Shown here: piece by piece, positions 1 through 8,310 of the stretch
Layout of the letters: the number at the start of each line of letters is the position of its first letter
How positions within the stretch are numbered: position 1 is the stretch's first letter
Source of the DNA: Minisyncoccota bacterium
Lineage (GTDB): Bacteria; Patescibacteria; Microgenomatia; UBA1400; PJMF01
Assembly (NCBI GenBank): GCA_012515515.1
Contig: JAAYYE010000020.1
Coordinates: 1 to 30,051 of the forward strand
Reading direction: 5' to 3'
DNA length: 30,051 nucleotides
The notes under the pieces: model-generated
What the model saw: the letters and a program-made list of their open reading frames with translations, nothing else
Told to the model about the DNA's origin: nothing
Database searches by the model: none
Translations under genes and position numbers: made by a program

Positions 1-1284
1 AAATCTGTTGCCGATACTGTGATTACTCTTCATAAACAAGCGCTACCGGTCGTTCAAGCGGCCAATCAAGACATTTTATTGACCGGTAATGAAGCAGTTG
101 GTTTGGGAGCGATGAGTGCTGGGGTGCAGTTTTTTAGCGCCTATCCAATGACGCCCGCTTCTGGCTTATTACATTATTTAGCTAGTCAGCAAAAAGATTA
201 TCCACTAGTTGTCAAACACAGTGAAGACGAGATTGCAGCCATTAATCAAGCGCTCGGCGCTTCTTTTGCTGGAGTGAGAGCGATGACTGGCAGTGCTGGT
301 GGTGGTTATGCCTTGATGGTTGAGGCAACATCTTTAGCTGGCGTGGCTGAATTGCCCTTGGTTATTTTAGAAGCCATGCGTCCGGGGCCAGCAACGGGCT
401 TGCCAACATGGAGTTCACAAGCAGATCTTAATTTTGTGATTCATGCTGGGCACGGTGATTTTCCTAAAATTGTTTTTACCCCAGGTACAGTCTTAGAACA
501 TTATCAATTAACCCAGTTGGCTTTTGTTTTGGCTGAAAAATATCAACTGCCAGTCTTTATTTTATCGGACAAATTTATTTTAGAATCTCAACAAAGCATG
601 CCCCAACCAGAATTAGAAGTTAATAATGAGCGATTGTCTTTGCTTGAAGCAAACACAGCAGAAACTACCTCTATAGTAGAAAAGTCCGCTGAATCAGAAA
701 AATATTTGCGTTACCTAGATACTGAAACCGGCATTTCTCCAAGAGCTATTCCCGGTGTAGATCAAGCTGTTTATTTAGCTAATTCATATGAACACGATCA
801 AGAAGGCTTTGCTACAGAAGCAGCAGACATTGCCAAACAAGCGGTGGACAAACGCACGCGTAAAATTGAGACTCTGATGCCTGAATTACCCAAGCCAGTT
901 GTTTTTGGTGCTGCCGTCAAAGAGGCAGAAACAATTTTAATCAGTTTTGGCTCAACAATTAATGTTTTATTAGAATTAGAAAATTTATTAGCCGAACAAG
1001 GCAAACCCAAGCCCGCGATGATTCACTTGCCCCTTGTGGCACCTTTTCCGACCAGTGACTTTAATCAACTCTTTGATTGGCAGAAAATCAATCAGGGCCA
1101 ACAAGCAGTTTATACTGTCGAAGGCAATGCTAGTGCCCAACTAGCTCAAGTATTAAAAGCCAACAGCCAATTAAAAAACATCAAAAGTATCTTGCGCTAT
1201 GACGGCAGACCTTTTTATGCCGAAGATTTATTAGAGTGGCTGTCTAGCAAGCAAATTACTCAGGCTTATAAAATTAAAGAATAG
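1..1284 (+). CDS. korA: 2-oxoacid:ferredoxin oxidoreductase, alpha subunit (5' partial)
   Basis: This is the alpha (pyrimidine-binding domain) part of a 2-oxoacid:acceptor oxidoreductase, which oxidatively decarboxylates a 2-oxoacid to acyl-CoA and passes electrons to ferredoxin in the cytoplasm. The signature is TGNEAVGLGAMSAGVQFFSA followed by YPMTPAS, then the HSEDEIAAINQALGASFAG and TGSAGGGYALM blocks typical of KorA/PorA. A GTG at 19 could act as a start, but the frame is open to the window edge, and family members of this type usually carry an N-terminal gamma domain fused before this block. I therefore treat the gene as truncated by the window. korB follows 32 nt downstream, so the two subunits form one operon. 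The 2-oxoacid substrate cannot be told from this sequence. Confidence 0.9.
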   Translation, partial: KSVADTVITLHKQALPVVQAANQDILLTGNEAVGLGAMSAGVQFFSAYPMTPASGLLHYLASQQKDYPLVVKHSEDEIAAINQALGASFAGVRAMTGSAGGGYALMVEATSLAGVAELPLVILEAMRPGPATGLPTWSSQADLNFVIHAGHGDFPKIVFTPGTVLEHYQLTQLAFVLAEKYQLPVFILSDKFILESQQSMPQPELEVNNERLSLLEANTAETTSIVEKSAESEKYLRYLDTETGISPRAIPGVDQAVYLANSYEHDQEGFATEAADIAKQAVDKRTRKIETLMPELPKPVVFGAAVKEAETILISFGSTINVLLELENLLAEQGKPKPAMIHLPLVAPFPTSDFNQLFDWQKINQGQQAVYTVEGNASAQLAQVLKANSQLKNIKSILRYDGRPFYAEDLLEWLSSKQITQAYKIKE

Positions 1285-1316
1285 CATCAATTAAATTAAA
1301 TTAAATTCAATTAACT

Positions 1317-2171
1317 ATGCCAATTCAAGCTCAAGAACTCAACTCCCCGATCACCCCCACTTGGTGTTCTGGTTGTGGAAATTTTAGTATTTTAACCTCA
1401 TTAAAAAAGGTGCTAACAGAATTGGATATTGATTTTAAAGATGTGGTGGTCTTGTTTGGTATTGGTTGTAGTGGTAATATGGCAGATTTTATCAAAGTTA
1501 ATGGCTTCCACGCGCTTCATGGCCGAGCAGTTGCCAATGCCATCGGGATAAAATTAGCCAATCATCGCTTAAAAGTGATCGTCACCGGCGGTGATGGAGA
1601 TTTATATGGTGAAGGTCTAAACCACTTATTGGCAGCAGCTCGAGGCAATCACGATATTAGTGTTTTTGTGCACAATAATGAACGCTACAGTTTAACTACT
1701 GGTCAAAGCTCACCTGCCAGCAAAAAAGGTACCAAAGGCAAATCAACCCCCGAAGGAGTGATTGAAGAAGCGATTAATCCTTTGGCTTTAGCGATTAGTG
1801 CCAATGCCAGCTTTGTGGCTAGAGCTTTTGCTGGTCACATCCAAGAATTAAGCACACTAATGAAACAAGCCATTGAACATGAGGGTTTTTCTTTAATTGA
1901 TGTTTTACAACCTTGTCCAACTTTCAACAAAACTCAAGACATGAAATGGTATTTAGAACATACCCGAGCCCTAAAAATTGACTATGATTTAGCTGATCAG
2001 GCAGCAGCACTGAAGCGAGTGCTACAAAAAGAGCCAATTGAACTCGGTCTTTTTTATCAAGAAAAGCGCTTAGCTTATCATCAGGAATTAACTCAGCTGC
2101 AAGAAAAAAGCCTGCTTGAACAATTTCCCTTAAGACAAAATTTACAAGCAGCCATCAGCTCTTTTATTTAA
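1317..2171 (+). CDS. korB: 2-oxoacid:ferredoxin oxidoreductase, beta subunit (TPP-binding)
   Basis: Beta subunit of the KorAB complex, carrying thiamine diphosphate and a [4Fe-4S] cluster. Cluster-type cysteines are visible at C17 and C20 (TWCSGCGNF), C51 (GIGCSG) and in the CPTFN motif near residue 200. The TPP/Mg motif is GGDGDLYGEGLNHL near residues 91-104, followed by NNERYSLTTGQSSPAS, the usual KorB block. At 284 aa it is full length for the family. The spacer after korA is a run of TTAAA-like repeats without a Shine-Dalgarno sequence. The 3' end overlaps the convergent minus-strand gene by 8 nt. No separate ferredoxin-like subunit is visible in the window. Confidence 0.93.
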   Translation: MPIQAQELNSPITPTWCSGCGNFSILTSLKKVLTELDIDFKDVVVLFGIGCSGNMADFIKVNGFHALHGRAVANAIGIKLANHRLKVIVTGGDGDLYGEGLNHLLAAARGNHDISVFVHNNERYSLTTGQSSPASKKGTKGKSTPEGVIEEAINPLALAISANASFVARAFAGHIQELSTLMKQAIEHEGFSLIDVLQPCPTFNKTQDMKWYLEHTRALKIDYDLADQAAALKRVLQKEPIELGLFYQEKRLAYHQELTQLQEKSLLEQFPLRQNLQAAISSFI

Positions 2172-2583
2172 TTGGTTTTGGCTTATAAGCAGTTTTTGTA
2201 GTGTATAGTCCTACAACTTTACCAGGTGTAAGATGAAAATATTTCTTTCCCTCATAATCTTTGTGGTAATAAACTAAAGTATTTTCTAGTATTTTAAAAG
2301 CACTTAACCTAGCCCATCTTTGGCCTGGCAGTTTTTCCACTTTAAAAGCATTCTCGGCGTGAACTTGATTGTTTATACCTAGCGAAATAGGAGTTCTAGG
2401 GGGAAATTTAAAAATCTCTCCTTTTTCGGCCGATTTTAACTGATCAGCTTTTGGCTCAGTCGGCTCTGGCCGATCAGCTTTTGGCTCAGTCGGCTCTGGC
2501 CGATTAGCTTTTGGCTCAGTTGGCTCTGGCCGATCAAAGATAGAAATTTGACGAAAAGCTCGTTGCTTGCGTTCTTGTGCCAT
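2164..2583 (-). CDS. Hypothetical protein with PEPTEPKA repeats
   Basis: A 139-aa protein I do not recognise. Residues about 18-47 are three tandem copies of a ten-residue unit, RPEPTEPKA plus N or D, a proline/acid/lysine linker that should be extended and disordered. The C-terminal part from about residue 58 (FPPRTPISLGINN onward) looks like a small globular basic domain ending in KPKPIK. The start codon overlaps the stop of the upstream cyclophilin gene (TAATG), so the two are probably translationally coupled. Its 3' end overlaps korB by 8 nt. No signal peptide or membrane segment is seen. Function unknown. Confidence 0.75.
   Translation of the reverse strand: MAQERKQRAFRQISIFDRPEPTEPKANRPEPTEPKADRPEPTEPKADQLKSAEKGEIFKFPPRTPISLGINNQVHAENAFKVEKLPGQRWARLSAFKILENTLVYYHKDYEGKKYFHLTPGKVVGLYTTKTAYKPKPIK
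2441..2532 (-). repeat. Three tandem 30-bp coding repeats
   Basis: Three nearly identical contiguous 30-bp units built around ttttggctcagtcggctctg, differing at only a few positions. The period is a multiple of three and each unit encodes one RPEPTEPKA(N/D) decapeptide, so copy number can change without breaking the frame. Confidence 0.9.
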
Positions 2584-3320
2584 TAGTTAGTTCTTACTGA
2601 GGCTGATTCTATCATAACTGGATTGATAGGTCGAGATTTTTCTCCAGAAAGACTCATGCCCACTGGGGCAGTGGCAATGGCGTCGACCACTTCTATCCCC
2701 TCAACAACTTGACCAAAAATTACATAGTTTTTGGGTAAAGCAGAGTCTTGATGCATGATGAAAAACTGACTGCCATTGGTATTTGGTCCAGAATTAGCCA
2801 TGGCGACAGTGCCTCGCGTATATTCGCCCACAAAATCTTCATCGTCAAAACGATAACCAGGGCTACCAGTACCGTCTCCACGGGGGTCACCGCCTTGAAT
2901 CATGAAACCTTCGAGAGTTCGGTGAAAAATTGTCTTGTTATAATAGCCTTTTTCGACTAGGTAGACAAAATTGTTGCTGGTCACGGGGGTGTTTTGGCTA
3001 TCAAGCTGAATGACAATTGAGCCCTGAGTGGTGTTAAGCGTCACTAAATATGTTTTATGCGGATCAATGGTCATGGCGGGCTTGCTTAAGGCTTGGTTGG
3101 CAGATAAAGTAGCTGGCATAGTGCGTTCCTCTTCTTGATTTTTATTTTCTACTGATTCTTCGAGCTTTTGGCTGCTAGCCGACTGAAGATTATTAAACTG
3201 GCTCGTTTCAGAGTTTTCTTCTAGGCTAGTACTATTAGCCCTCATTTTGTTTAAGCCGAAAATCAAGGCTCCCCCTAAAACGAGACTAGCAAGGACAAAT
3301 ATAAGGGTGTCTTTTTTCAT
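2583..3320 (-). CDS. Membrane-anchored cyclophilin-type peptidyl-prolyl isomerase
   Basis: Catalyses cis-trans isomerisation of proline peptide bonds. Residues about 5-23 form one hydrophobic segment after MKKD, with no lipobox cysteine, so it is likely an uncleaved anchor with the enzyme outside the membrane. A Ser/Glu/Asn-rich linker (about 30-70) precedes the cyclophilin domain (about 90-245). Catalytic-type residues are clear: FHRTLEGFMIQGGD (R134, F139, Q142), the MANSGPNTNGSQFFI block (174-188) and FGQVVEG. It is the first gene of a two-gene unit whose downstream start overlaps its stop by one base. Confidence 0.93.
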   Translation of the reverse strand: MKKDTLIFVLASLVLGGALIFGLNKMRANSTSLEENSETSQFNNLQSASSQKLEESVENKNQEEERTMPATLSANQALSKPAMTIDPHKTYLVTLNTTQGSIVIQLDSQNTPVTSNNFVYLVEKGYYNKTIFHRTLEGFMIQGGDPRGDGTGSPGYRFDDEDFVGEYTRGTVAMANSGPNTNGSQFFIMHQDSALPKNYVIFGQVVEGIEVVDAIATAPVGMSLSGEKSRPINPVMIESASVRTN

Positions 3321-3490
3321 ATTTTATCAATTAGCTAAATTTAATACAGACTTGAGTTGTATTTAGTGATTGAAGTTATTAGTATAGCACATTAACAATT
3401 ATTTTCTAGAAAACAATTAGCAGTCAAAACGGGACTCTGCTAATAATGGCCAAATTTACTTTTAATTGATGTATCTTGTATAAATAATAC

Positions 3491-3510
3491 ATATTTTGAT
3501 ATATTTTGAT
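3491..3510. repeat. Tandem 10-bp repeat in an intergenic region
   Basis: Two exact copies of atattttgat in the 235-nt gap between the cyclophilin and glycosyltransferase genes. The rest of the gap (3321-3555) is AT-rich, and I see no small gene or terminator in it. Confidence 0.6.
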
Positions 3511-3555
3511 ATAGAAACCTAAAATTAGGCAATGATTGTGTTGGTGATCACTTTT

Positions 3556-5193
3556 TTAATCAAGATCGCTGATCAGCTCCATTAATTCTTCTTCTTGAAA
3601 CTGCTTGGTGTTTTGAAAAATATAAATGCTGGGATGATCGAAAACCCTAAAAGTTTCCTCTGCCCCATCATCCTTAATAGTAATGCCCAATAAATTTGGA
3701 TAGGCATGAAATTCCCTTATTTTTTGATAGCCCACTTGTTCCGCAAACAACAATTGATAATAATGACTGGTGTAAGGATGTTCTTGACTCCTGGGGATGG
3801 TGCGAAACAGTCGCTGGCTGGCAATAATTAAATAATCGCCTTCAGCCAATTGTTTAGCTAAGTGCTCGACTTTCTCCAAACTATCAGCTTGATAAAGCTC
3901 AAGCAGTGAATATTGAAAAGTCTTATCATTGGTGATGATTGGCAAGCGTTCGTCTCGTTCTTCGTGCAGAATCAGGCTGTCTTCGGCCAGGTTGCTTTCG
4001 ATCCAAGCAGAAGCAGTGATTCGCACATGTTCATTTTGATAAATTTTAAAAAAAGCCCCAGCCCACAGGGCATTAAAAAGTAAGAGCATAACAGCTACTA
4101 TTTTGCCAAATCGTTTTTTTTGACACTGATCAAGAGCGATGCCGGTCAAAAAAATTATGCTTGGCACAACTAGTATCAAATAACGATTGAATTTGGCAAA
4201 CCAAGAGCCAACATAAAGAAAATAAATAAAAGAAAAAAATATTAAAGGCCATAAAGTTTGATATTTTTTAATATTTTTCAAAAAGATGAATAAGCCCCAG
4301 CCAGCAGCTAGTAATACAACGGGAGATGTTAGCCAAAGGAGTGTTTTGATCTGAAACAGATAAGGAATGGTATCAATAAATTGCATGGTATAAAAAACAC
4401 TTTGCTGACCACTGACTACTGCTTGTTCGTATTTCATTGTTGATAAAAACTCTGGCAAATAATTAAAAGTGTTGGGTGATACTAAATAAAAAAACAAAAA
4501 ACTTAGAAGACCATAAATGATTAACTTCAGCAAAGTTTTGAGGTGCCAGCGATAAGTAAGAATGATCGATAAAGCAGGAATGAAGATAAAAGACATGGCC
4601 GTGGTTTTAGTGCCCAGGCTAAAGCCGCTAAGGATAGCCATCAGCAAGATTAATTTTTTATTTTTTGTTTCAATGAGTTGAATGGATAAGTAACTCAAGA
4701 TGAGCATTTCTAAAAGCAAGAGGCTTTCTGTGACACCAAAATGAGCGTGTTGGATAAAAGTGACAGTGCTGGCAGCTAAAAAAGTGATTAAGATGGCCGT
4801 TTTTTTGCTAAAAAGCTTTTTTGCAATCAGGTAAACAAAAAAAACAGCGATTAAGGAGAAAATTGCTGAATAGCTGCGAGTGATTAAATTAATTTTTCCA
4901 TAATCTGTTTGCCAGCTTAAGTCATTGCTTAGATAACTAATGACTTGCGAACTAATGTCTGTTAAAAATAGCGGAAAACCGTTGTAAGCATAAAATTCTG
5001 GGTCAGTTTTTTGTGGCCAATCCAGGCGAGCAACAGCGGCAGCAATATTGCGCTCGTCTGGGTGGAGAGCAAGACCCTTATCCCAATTTAAATGGGCAAA
5101 ACGCAAATAAGCGGAGAGCAAGAAAATAGCAACTGCGAGCCAGTAATAAAGCTGTTTTTTTCTTGTTAGCCACTTAAAAAATTTTCTTAACAC
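3556..5193 (-). CDS. GT39/ArnT-like membrane glycosyltransferase
   Basis: A 545-aa polytopic membrane protein with about ten hydrophobic segments. The first extracytoplasmic loop after TM1 contains LHPDERNIAAA (acidic residues near 46-47), matching the catalytic-loop Asp/Glu pattern of GT39/PMT-type and ArnT-like transferases that use polyprenyl-phosphate sugars. The C-terminal 150 residues form a soluble tail outside the core. A role in cell-surface glycosylation is inferred; donor and acceptor are unknown. The start is GTG at 5191-5193 with a TAACAT -10-like box six bases upstream and no Shine-Dalgarno sequence. It lies 45 nt downstream of the AEP-like gene on the same strand but may have its own promoter. 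Confidence 0.8.
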   Translation of the reverse strand: MLRKFFKWLTRKKQLYYWLAVAIFLLSAYLRFAHLNWDKGLALHPDERNIAAAVARLDWPQKTDPEFYAYNGFPLFLTDISSQVISYLSNDLSWQTDYGKINLITRSYSAIFSLIAVFFVYLIAKKLFSKKTAILITFLAASTVTFIQHAHFGVTESLLLLEMLILSYLSIQLIETKNKKLILLMAILSGFSLGTKTTAMSFIFIPALSIILTYRWHLKTLLKLIIYGLLSFLFFYLVSPNTFNYLPEFLSTMKYEQAVVSGQQSVFYTMQFIDTIPYLFQIKTLLWLTSPVVLLAAGWGLFIFLKNIKKYQTLWPLIFFSFIYFLYVGSWFAKFNRYLILVVPSIIFLTGIALDQCQKKRFGKIVAVMLLLFNALWAGAFFKIYQNEHVRITASAWIESNLAEDSLILHEERDERLPIITNDKTFQYSLLELYQADSLEKVEHLAKQLAEGDYLIIASQRLFRTIPRSQEHPYTSHYYQLLFAEQVGYQKIREFHAYPNLLGITIKDDGAEETFRVFDHPSIYIFQNTKQFQEEELMELISDLD

Positions 5194-5238
5194 AAACTAA
5201 TGTTACAACAAAAATGATTTTTTAGCAGGCAGGAGCTA

Positions 5239-6696
5239 TTATTTTTGATCAAAGCGTTGGCCCAAAATAATCGTTGCCCAACCTTCAGCGTGTTGAGTGG
5301 CGCTGTAGTGTCTGATGAAACGATCACCCCAGGCAAATCGAGGATCTTCGTAGGCTGAGCGCAAGAAGCTGCGGATGTGACCGGCGACAGCTAAATTATC
5401 ATTAGCACCCCAGTGGTCAAATAAATGGTTGAGGATGTAATTTAAATTACCTGGTTCTAGTAAATCATGAGAGCCTGGTGCTAAGATTCTTTGTAATCTT
5501 TCATTATTACCAGCGATGCCTGCGTAATTACGGTAGGTTTGAGCCCATTCAGTCCAATGATCACCAGGATTGTCGTCTAAGGCTTGATGAAATTGATAAA
5601 GCTCAGAATTTTGATAGTCTCTAATTAGTTTGGCTAAACCCTTTTCTGATTCAGGAATATTCGCGTTGGCTTGCTGGAGGTTATTGATCGCTAAATTATA
5701 GTTTTGTCTAGTTAAGATTAACTGGGGCAAGGATTCAATTTCTTGACCAGCGCTTTCCCGATAAACTCTCGTTAAAATTCTTGTATGATCCACAGTGCCA
5801 TGTTGATTATAGATATTAGAACTGTATTGGGGTTTTAGATACAAAGAGCCTGGTACACCGATCATGCCAGTTTCAACTGATCTAACCAGATTGGGAGTTA
5901 AATCAAGAGCGATGCCTTCAGTACCTAAGTCAGAAATTTCAATTGGAATTTGACTATTCCTTCTAACTTCATTAATTAATTGAGAGACAAAAAATTGTAC
6001 TAGCCTGCCCATTCCTTGATGAGCCTGTTGACTTGCTAGGGTTACAGCTCGATCTCGTTTAGAGTTGCTGGGAATAGATTCTTGCAGGCCTCTCAGAGCA
6101 GGATCAACTTTAGCCCCAAGGCTAATTATTTTTTCTAAGATAGGACTTTGATTAGAGATTTGGCTTAAGAAATGATAACCCTTGCCAGTCATCACAGTAT
6201 TAAAGTTGAAACCATATTGACGTAATTTTTGACAAATCAGTTGATAAGCAGGTTCTATTAAATTGAACACTCCCAGTTGATCAATGAGAAATCTATCTGG
6301 AGAGTTTTTATTATAATATTCAAGATCGATCACAAATAGTGCCCGACTGGGAAGATTATTTTCTAACTCTTTTTGCCAAAAGGACATAAATATTTCACTA
6401 TTAGGCTGTTGTTTAAGAGTTGTAGTTAAGTCTTTGTTTTTAATAGATCTAGCTGGAGAATCCTTGCCTCTATCAGCTTTTTCATGAGCGATATTTTCAT
6501 TAGCAATTGCCACATACTCACAAGACCAATCTGCTAATTTATTGTTTGGATCATTTAATCTAAAATCAGGAGACAAGTGATCGGCCCCACAAAATCTAGC
6601 TATTGCTTGAGAAACGACTGGATGAGCATAATATTCTTCAATCCTGTGGATTTCCTTTGCCTTGCTCAGTTCTCTTTGTTCTTTATTAACAGACAT
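5239..6696 (-). CDS. Candidate archaeo-eukaryotic primase (AEP)-like protein
   Basis: A 485-aa soluble protein that I do not recognise as a named family but that shows the AEP catalytic layout in order. Motif I is hydrophobic-VIDLEYY with D124 and E126. Motif II is TGKGYHFL with H175 after a Gly-rich turn. Motif III is GIALDLTP with D265. In primase-polymerases these correspond to two metal-binding acids, the sGxGxH nucleotide-binding motif and a third acid. Between motifs II and III are conserved-looking HQGMGRLVQFF residues. The C-terminal 100 residues are helical and Trp-rich (DHWG, AGHIRSFLRSAYEDPRFAWG), perhaps a PriCT-like accessory region, but this is a guess. It starts 6 nt after the TIM-barrel gene, so they form one transcript. 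The assignment rests on motifs only; an unrelated fold remains possible. Confidence 0.55.
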   Translation of the reverse strand: MSVNKEQRELSKAKEIHRIEEYYAHPVVSQAIARFCGADHLSPDFRLNDPNNKLADWSCEYVAIANENIAHEKADRGKDSPARSIKNKDLTTTLKQQPNSEIFMSFWQKELENNLPSRALFVIDLEYYNKNSPDRFLIDQLGVFNLIEPAYQLICQKLRQYGFNFNTVMTGKGYHFLSQISNQSPILEKIISLGAKVDPALRGLQESIPSNSKRDRAVTLASQQAHQGMGRLVQFFVSQLINEVRRNSQIPIEISDLGTEGIALDLTPNLVRSVETGMIGVPGSLYLKPQYSSNIYNQHGTVDHTRILTRVYRESAGQEIESLPQLILTRQNYNLAINNLQQANANIPESEKGLAKLIRDYQNSELYQFHQALDDNPGDHWTEWAQTYRNYAGIAGNNERLQRILAPGSHDLLEPGNLNYILNHLFDHWGANDNLAVAGHIRSFLRSAYEDPRFAWGDRFIRHYSATQHAEGWATIILGQRFDQK

Positions 6697-6702
6697 AATT
6701 AT

Positions 6703-7689
6703 TTATTTTCTAAGATAATTTTGTATGTTCTTGAGCGCCCGCTCTTGTTCCTGACACCCAACGTGCATTTCTAAAATAATATCAGCGGCTTTGATTCCCC
6801 TATCAATTTGATCATTAATAAACTCATCCATTATATTTAAACATTGAGTAACAGGCATTTTAACGATCTGTTTTGCCGATGAATGATGATTATTTAAATC
6901 TGGTACACCGTGGGTTTCATGAATATTGTTTGCTCTATCAACATAGGCTCCTGCAAAATGAAATCTTTGAATGGGAGCAATGCTATCGACTTCTACAATA
7001 TAGTTAATAAGATTTTCAATAAAATCGTCATCGGAATATTTAAGACCAGGAATCAAAGCCGCATGATTGTGCCAAAGATGCGGTAAGTCGAGACAAGAGC
7101 ATAAATTTGGATGGATATTTTTTAAATCTTTTAACAAATCTACTGCCTCCTTAGCGTCTGCTGGCCATTTAGGATATTCTAAATTTTCTAACATTAAGGC
7201 TACTGGCAAATTGTTATCTTTAATATATTGTGCTAATTCAGTAGCAGACAACATTGCTCGATCAAGCTGTTTTAACCTAGAATTAAAATCATTTCTAGGA
7301 GTAATATGCAAAATCATGCTTTCAGCTCCAATCTGTGTGGCAAAATCTAGAGCTAGTTTATTTTCTGTTAGCGATTGCAAGTTTAATTGTTGATCGATGC
7401 TGGCTAAATCTCTTTTTTGTGTTGGGCCATGAACGATGATTTTTCCAGCATAATGCTGCAACATTGCGGGCAAGCTCTGCCACCAATTGTTTCGATAATC
7501 ATGCTCATATTGAATTTCTAAGCATTCTAAATAATGCCAATTATCTAATAAGGCTTGCCACTGTTGATCATGTTCTTTTTGTGAACAAACAGTGCGTGGA
7601 TTGATATAAGAAGCTAAGCCCAATTTACTATGTCTAATCTTGATTTTTTCCCGATTTTCAACAATTACTTGTTCATTTTCATAGCCCAT
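6703..7689 (-). CDS. TIM-barrel metalloenzyme (endonuclease IV / xylose isomerase-like)
   Basis: A 328-aa protein of the AP endonuclease family 2 superfamily. Candidate metal ligands occur in the order seen in endonuclease IV: H87 (VHGP), H128 (ILHITP), E168 (LMLENLEYP), D201 and H204 (CLDLPHLWH), H244 (RFHFAGA), H257 or H260 (IHETHG) and E307 (IILEMH). The CLDLPH block strongly resembles the CLDTCH of Nfo, but the DRHxxIG segment is altered, so a sugar isomerase-type activity is also possible. It is first in a unit with the AEP-like gene. A TATAAT box at 7698-7703 ends 8 nt before the ATG, with no Shine-Dalgarno sequence, suggesting a leaderless transcript. Confidence 0.7.
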   Translation of the reverse strand: MGYENEQVIVENREKIKIRHSKLGLASYINPRTVCSQKEHDQQWQALLDNWHYLECLEIQYEHDYRNNWWQSLPAMLQHYAGKIIVHGPTQKRDLASIDQQLNLQSLTENKLALDFATQIGAESMILHITPRNDFNSRLKQLDRAMLSATELAQYIKDNNLPVALMLENLEYPKWPADAKEAVDLLKDLKNIHPNLCSCLDLPHLWHNHAALIPGLKYSDDDFIENLINYIVEVDSIAPIQRFHFAGAYVDRANNIHETHGVPDLNNHHSSAKQIVKMPVTQCLNIMDEFINDQIDRGIKAADIILEMHVGCQEQERALKNIQNYLRK

Positions 7690-7697
7690 AAATGAAA

Positions 7698-7703
7698 ATT
7701 ATA
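7698..7703 (-). promoter_or_regulatory. -10 box of the TIM-barrel/AEP-like unit
   Basis: TATAAT on the minus strand with 8 nt to the ATG. No clear -35 box is seen. The spacing predicts transcription starting at or next to the start codon. Confidence 0.5.
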
Positions 7704-7812
7704 CAACGAGCTAATATGAAAAACAAAGTGAAAAATATTGAAAATTAAGCCAAGCGCAAAAATGATTTTAAGCAATTATTTTTGCTTCAATAAAGCTAAT
7801 TGACTTAGAAAA

Positions 7813-8259
7813 TTAAGTTTTTTTCTCAACTGCTAATAAACAAATAATATTAAGATCTTTTTCTCTAATATATTTTTTAAATTCTTTAAAATGCGCTTCT
7901 TCGACCGAGACGATTAAGCGATGAGATTTGTCAAGAGTTTTAACTTCAGTTGCCCCATGAACAGCATTCGGCACCTGCTTATTAAACAAGAAAGTAAGCT
8001 CATTTAAATATTCCTGAGTGTTAGTATTGGGAGAGTTTTGCAGTATTAATTCTACATTGACTCTTGGTTTTTTTATACTTTCTATTAGCTGTTTTGTATT
8101 GTCTATTAGCTCGTCTATATTTCCCGTTAGCTCTTCTACATTTTCTATTGGGTTTTTTATATTTTTTATCAGCTTTTCTATATTTGCTATTGGATCTTCT
8201 ATTGGTTTTGCTAACTTTCCTACTGGGTTTCCTAGATTTTCTCCTCTTTCTTTATTCAT
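7813..8259 (-). CDS. Tandem paralogue A, heptad-repeat hypothetical protein
   Basis: A 148-aa protein of unknown function. The N-terminal peptide MNKERGENLGNP is shared exactly with its neighbour at 8311-8598. Residues about 20-66 are a run of seven-residue repeats (IEKLIKN, IKNPIEN, VEELTGN, IDELIDN, TKQLIES, IKKPRVN) that should form an amphipathic or coiled-coil rod. The C-terminal domain (about 78-148) resembles that of the paralogue: a hydrophobic/Phe pattern, then VPNAVHGATE, a beta-strand-like IVSVEEAHFKEFKKYI and a hydrophobic end. The upstream leader is also duplicated. No membrane segment or signal peptide is seen. Confidence 0.7.
   Translation of the reverse strand: MNKERGENLGNPVGKLAKPIEDPIANIEKLIKNIKNPIENVEELTGNIDELIDNTKQLIESIKKPRVNVELILQNSPNTNTQEYLNELTFLFNKQVPNAVHGATEVKTLDKSHRLIVSVEEAHFKEFKKYIREKDLNIICLLAVEKKT
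8055..8205 (-). repeat. Degenerate 21-bp tandem repeats encoding heptads
   Basis: About seven degenerate units with a 21-bp period, visible on the plus strand as recurring ttttctattggnttttt-like and ctcttctata-like blocks. Each unit encodes one heptad of paralogue A. The neighbouring paralogue lacks this block, so the repeat was gained or lost after duplication. Confidence 0.7.
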
Positions 8260-8297
8260 AGGCCCTTTCGTGCTTACATTTTTTAATAGAAGGTATG
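8220..8297 (-). repeat. Duplicated leader and 5' coding segment, copy A
   Basis: This stretch, covering the start of paralogue A and about 40 nt of its leader, is repeated with about 80% identity at 8561-8640 around the start of paralogue B. The shared core reads tcctctttctttnttcatngg, then ccctttcgngctt, then ttttttaat and agaag on the plus strand. Confidence 0.8.
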
Positions 8298-8310
8298 TTA
8301 AAAATGTTGA

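Noticed and set aside
19..1284. korA starting at GTG 19 as a complete gene
   Set aside because: The frame is open to the window edge and the family usually has a gamma domain upstream, so the gene is better called partial.
2441..2532. CRISPR-like direct repeats of 30 bp
   Set aside because: The copies are directly contiguous without spacers, lie in a reading frame and encode a decapeptide repeat; no cas genes are present.
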